A DNA stretch of 64,000 nt, taken from NCBI RefSeq assembly GCF_002104995.1, contig NW_024468250.1, positions 1,302,001-1,366,000 of the forward strand, read 5' to 3'. The stretch's first letter is position 1, and each line of letters opens with the position of its first letter. Positions 62,916 to 64,000 of this stretch are shown here, one piece after another. Source of the stretch: Linderina pennispora. Taxonomy: Eukaryota; Kickxellomycota; Kickxellomycetes; Kickxellales; Kickxellaceae. The position numbers and the translations under genes are program-made. The notes beneath the pieces were generated by a model, which was not told the origin of the DNA, ran no database searches, and saw only the letters and a program-made list of their open reading frames with translations.

Positions 62916-63249
62916 TGCTAAAAATGTATCTGCAGCTGGTGCGTGTAAACTGGAGAAGGGGGTGTTTGTCGAATAGTCACTTGGAAATCGGCGTCAAAAA
63001 GTGCTCAGAAAAGGGTGCCAAAATTGAAATTAGCTTGAGAAAAGAGGAGAAAAACTAGGCTGTCAGCTTTTCCAATGGAGCAAGGGGTCGTTCTTTACCT
63101 CGGTTGATTTTTTTTATGGTAATCAAATTCCGACATTGCGTTTTTGGCCTCGTGACAGCCCAAGCCTCAGCGGCGATTTTAGCCCTCCCTGCACTTTGAA
63201 GCTCGTCATATTTTGCTCTAGCTTTTTGTTTTCTTGCCTTGCATTCACA
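62916..63249. promoter_or_regulatory. divergent promoter region
   Basis: 334 bp between the start codons of the Hrp1-like gene (-) and the methyltransferase gene (+). Confidence 0.5.
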
Positions 63250-64000
63250 ATGCCCAAGCGGTCGCTCAGTGGAACGGCAGGGAGTGGCAAGGCTGCTGGT
63301 GGGCGTGGAAAGCGTGGGCGAGGCACGCGGGGTGGTCGGGGTATGCGGGGCAGGCTGCAGGCCAACTCGTCTAGCAGCACGGCTAGTGGAAAGGATTCAA
63401 TTGAGAGTGAGTATCAACCAAAGAGGGGGTTAGAATCTTCTGGCGATGATGTGCTGTCGACGAGTGCCCGCACCCGTACTCTAGAGTCTAAGCTGCAAAA
63501 CCCAGTATCAGATGATGGAGAGGAGGAGTATGAGGTAGGTACATCCGGTGGCATTGTGTGTGGGGTGATACACATGTATAGAAGCATATACTCATTTCAG
63601 TGTCATGTAGGTTGAGCTGATTGTGAATCACCAGAAGTTTGATGGGGTTGACTTTTATCTGGTGAAGTGGGTGGGATATCCTCCTAATGAGAATTCGTGG
63701 GTTGCCAGGGTCAATATGGCCTGTGACGAAAAGATAGACGAGTTCCATCGCAGGCATACCCCAAACGAGGTCGATATGGCACCCATGTACAGAATCATCA
63801 ACCCAGCAACCAACACTCCTCCACTTTCAGTTGTCAATACGGTAGACAATGTGAACACCATCGAGGACTTTACCTATATCAACAGATGCAAATACTCCAA
63901 GAGTGTACCAGTACCTGCCGATATGCTGTTCCCGTGTGAGTGCGATGGCGGCTGCAGGAATGACTGCCCGTGCGTTGAGAAACAGTACTACGATGACAAC
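63250..64000 (+). CDS. Clr4/SUV39-type histone H3K9 methyltransferase, N-terminal part (cut by window edge)
   Basis: The N-terminus MPKRSLSGTAGS is followed by an Arg/Gly-rich stretch (GRGKRGRGTRGGRGMRGR). An intron (63535-63610, GTAGGT donor, ATGTAG acceptor) separates EEEYE from VELIVNHQ. The joined sequence is a chromodomain: EYEVELIVNHQ, FYLVKWVGYPPNENSWV. It continues with VVNTVDN and FTYINRCKYSKSV, then the pre-SET cysteine cluster CECDGGCRNDCPC, where the window ends. Chromodomain plus pre-SET is the architecture of SUV39H and Clr4, which write H3K9 methylation in heterochromatin. The catalytic SET domain lies beyond 64000. Confidence 0.9.
63535..63610 (+). other. intron in the methyltransferase gene
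   Basis: 76 nt, phase 0, GTAGGT donor and ATGTAG acceptor; it splits the first strand of the chromodomain. Confidence 0.85.

Overview
The window is fungal nuclear DNA. The genes are eukaryotic: proteasome, SAGA, SNARE, autophagy and heterochromatin proteins, plus nucleus-encoded mitochondrial ribosomal proteins. They carry short GT..AG introns, some with a TACTAAC-type branch point, and sit tightly packed on both strands. A fused type I fatty acid synthase and a PAS protein family I associate with Kickxellomycotina (Coemansia/Linderina type) suggest an early-diverging filamentous fungus. That placement rests on recall and was not tested.

Layout. 1-25.5 kb is a housekeeping block: PQ-loop transporter, mitochondrial bL33, S6-type AGC kinase, a small RVxF-motif protein, ATG7, proteasome RPN1, PAS protein, BET1 SNARE, NAD-specific glutamate dehydrogenase, mitochondrial mL58, PRPP synthetase, a TTLL12-like pseudoenzyme with inserted UBA and CS domains, and a SulP anion transporter. 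25.5-55.4 kb looks A+T-richer and accessory: a Fanzor (eukaryotic TnpB-like) element, a BAHD-type acyltransferase, repeated relics, an almost 11-kb single-chain fatty acid synthase without a phosphopantetheinyl transferase domain, a second and inverted Fanzor copy with an internal deletion, a small inverted-repeat element, and a young Ty3/gypsy chromovirus carrying a dUTPase. 55.4-64 kb returns to compact housekeeping genes: phosducin-like protein, GAPDH, SAGA subunit ADA1/HFI1, an HRP1-like RNA-binding protein, and the start of a Clr4/SUV39-type H3K9 methyltransferase cut by the right edge.

Reading-frame quality. ATG7, RPN1, BET1, GDH2, PRS, the PAS gene and the HRP1-like gene have conserved protein sequence that jumps frame with no room for an intron. 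The FAS, gypsy pol, GAPDH and SulP frames are unbroken. I read most jumps as small consensus indels rather than decay, because catalytic motifs survive on both sides.

How genes relate. Most pairs are independent housekeeping units in convergent or divergent arrangement. The exception is 26.5-47 kb, where two inverted Fanzor copies and a pair of about 220-bp inverted promoter-like arms bracket the FAS; the Fanzor pair also brackets the acyltransferase. It could be a transposon-shaped lipid-metabolism segment, but no element ends were proven.
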